Positions 33,509 through 34,382 of a DNA stretch of 34,382 bases are shown piece after piece. Numbering within the stretch: the first letter of the stretch is position 1; each line of letters begins with the position of its first letter. The notes beneath the pieces are model-generated. The model saw only the letters and a list, made by a program, of their open reading frames with translations. It was not told the origin of the DNA and made no database searches. The stretch comes from an uncultured Clostridia bacterium. GTDB taxonomy: Bacteria; Bacillota; Clostridia; Christensenellales; UBA1242. The position numbers and the translations under genes are program-made. Location of the stretch: assembly GCA_944384465.1 (NCBI GenBank), contig CALWTK010000003.1, positions 1 through 34,382 of the forward strand, in the 5' to 3' direction.

Positions 33509-34382
33509 TTTTTACCTCAAAATATATTTCTTCTAACTGCTTCGCTGTATAAAGAACAGGCACGGGATATAATGGGTTGGCTTCCTTTTCTGCCGTCATG
33601 GCAAGGAACGGAATATCTTCCGCCTTTACCTCATCAATTCGTGTGCCTATACCCATATTTGCGTTCATATTCTCAATCTTTTCAATAAAATATTTCGCAC
33701 CAACTTCTATAGGAGTGCCCTTGTCAAAAAGATTTGCATACACCCCTAATTCCCACAGTTTTTTAAAGATTTTCTTTCCATATTTTTTCAATACATAAGG
33801 CATAATTATAGCATTAGCTAACCCGTGCGCTACATTATATTTCCCGCCCAACGAATGAGCTACCGCGTGGATATATCCAACGTATGATTTAGTGAAAGCT
33901 AGTCCTGCTAGGTAGGCTGCGTGGAGCATGTTTTGGCGCGCTTCCAAGTTCGTCCCCTCGGTGTAGGCTGTTTCAAGATTTTCGAAAATCAATTTGACAG
34001 CACGAAGAGAATAATCGCGTGTCTGTTTGGTCGTGCTACGCCCAATATATGCCTCTACTGCATGGGTTAAGGCGTCCATACCAGTAGTTGCGGTAACAAA
34101 CTTTGGCAACCCTACTGTCAGGTTAGCATCTAACAAAGCATACTCTGGAATGAGCGGGAAATCATTGATGGCGTATTTGTGTCGTGTCTCGCTGTCTGTG
34201 ATGACGGCTGCAAGCGTGGTCTCGCTACCCGTTCCTGCAGTAGTAGGTATTGCTATCAACAAAGGTAATTTTTTATTCACTTTTAAAATTCCTTTCATTT
34301 TGCTTAACGGCTTTTTAGGGCGGGCGACCCTTGCGCCAGTTGCCTTTGCACAGTCCATAGCGGACCCACCACCAAAAGCGAT
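33501..34382 (-). CDS. Iron-containing alcohol dehydrogenase (partial; N-terminus beyond the window)
   Basis: 294 codons are visible and the frame runs off the right edge without a start. The first visible residues, IAFGGGSAMDCAK, are the NAD-binding GGGSxxDxAK motif of this family, so roughly the first 90 residues are missing. The rest matches: PTTAGTGSE, the metal-binding TTGMDALTHAVEAY, HAVAHSLGGKYNVAHGLANA with conserved His ligands, and a C-terminal helical domain. It interconverts alcohols and aldehydes using NAD(P)H. It is upstream of the aldehyde dehydrogenase gene in the same unit. An ATG at 34358 is internal, not the start. Confidence 0.93.
   Translation of the reverse strand: MAFGGGSAMDCAKATGARVARPKKPLSKMKGILKVNKKLPLLIAIPTTAGTGSETTLAAVITDSETRHKYAINDFPLIPEYALLDANLTVGLPKFVTATTGMDALTHAVEAYIGRSTTKQTRDYSLRAVKLIFENLETAYTEGTNLEARQNMLHAAYLAGLAFTKSYVGYIHAVAHSLGGKYNVAHGLANAIIMPYVLKKYGKKIFKKLWELGVYANLFDKGTPIEVGAKYFIEKIENMNANMGIGTRIDEVKAEDIPFLAMTAEKEANPLYPVPVLYTAKQLEEIYFEVKNG

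Overview
The window is a low-GC stretch of a Firmicutes-type chromosome, most likely an uncultured member of the Clostridia. Three things point there. The gene order scpA-scpB-ytfI-gerW-dacF-rluB and the order yebC-ruvC-ruvA-ruvB-queA-tgt-yajC-secDF are both typical of that class. GerW/YtfJ and YtfI (DUF2953) are found in spore-forming lineages. Promoters are close to the sigma-A consensus (TTGACA, 17 bp, TATAAT). Nearly every gene is read leftward (minus strand). The only rightward genes are one tRNA-Thr and a two-gene helicase cassette. No stretch longer than about 300 bases lacks a gene.

Layout from left to right. 1-157: two leftward tRNAs, CAU (probably Ile2) and Pro(UGG), with a clear promoter. 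228-3321: a leftward operon of a degenerate cardiolipin-synthase-like protein, an endonuclease IV-like protein and an RluA-family pseudouridine synthase. Its promoter overlaps that of the divergent tRNA-Thr (3375-3450). 3605-4690: a membrane-anchored surface protein with a Ser/Pro/Asp linker. 4797-7621: an operon of a BaiN/YhiN-type flavoprotein, PlsC and an S1-domain protein, without the cmk and ispH genes often found here. 7675-10486: rluB, dacF, gerW and ytfI. 10671-15318: scpB, scpA, a site-2 protease and recJ. 15370-19762: secF, secD, a TIGR04086/YrzE membrane protein, a lipoprotein and yajC, with several separate promoters. 19917-26306: an operon of trmH-like methyltransferase, yebC, a coiled-coil unknown, ruvC, ruvA, ruvB, queA and tgt. 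26391-29212: a rightward pair, an 80-residue unknown and an SF2 helicase with six C-terminal helicase-associated (HA) repeats. 29310-30623: infC-rpmI-rplT with a long leader and attenuator. 30767-34382: an operon of iron alcohol dehydrogenase (cut by the window edge), class-3 aldehyde dehydrogenase, YhhN/TMEM86 lysoplasmalogenase-like protein and a Pr6Pr membrane protein.

How the genes work together. Most of the window is housekeeping: envelope lipid synthesis, peptidoglycan trimming, chromosome segregation (ScpAB), Holliday-junction processing (RuvABC), tRNA queuosine modification (QueA, Tgt), Sec export (SecDF, YajC) and translation (IF3, L35, L20).

The parts most worth a second look are these. 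(1) Several transcription units seem to begin at, or within a few bases of, the start codon: the flavoprotein, the trmH-like gene, the 80-aa gene and the cls-like gene. None has a Shine-Dalgarno sequence, which suggests leaderless mRNAs. (2) The helicase cassette is an accessory insertion with a recently duplicated HA repeat. (3) The lysoplasmalogenase/aldehyde dehydrogenase/alcohol dehydrogenase operon could form an ether-lipid or fatty-aldehyde pathway. (4) The cardiolipin-synthase homologue has lost the His and Lys of both HKD motifs by the same substitution pattern. All functional calls come from reading the sequence and recalled family motifs; no database search was run.
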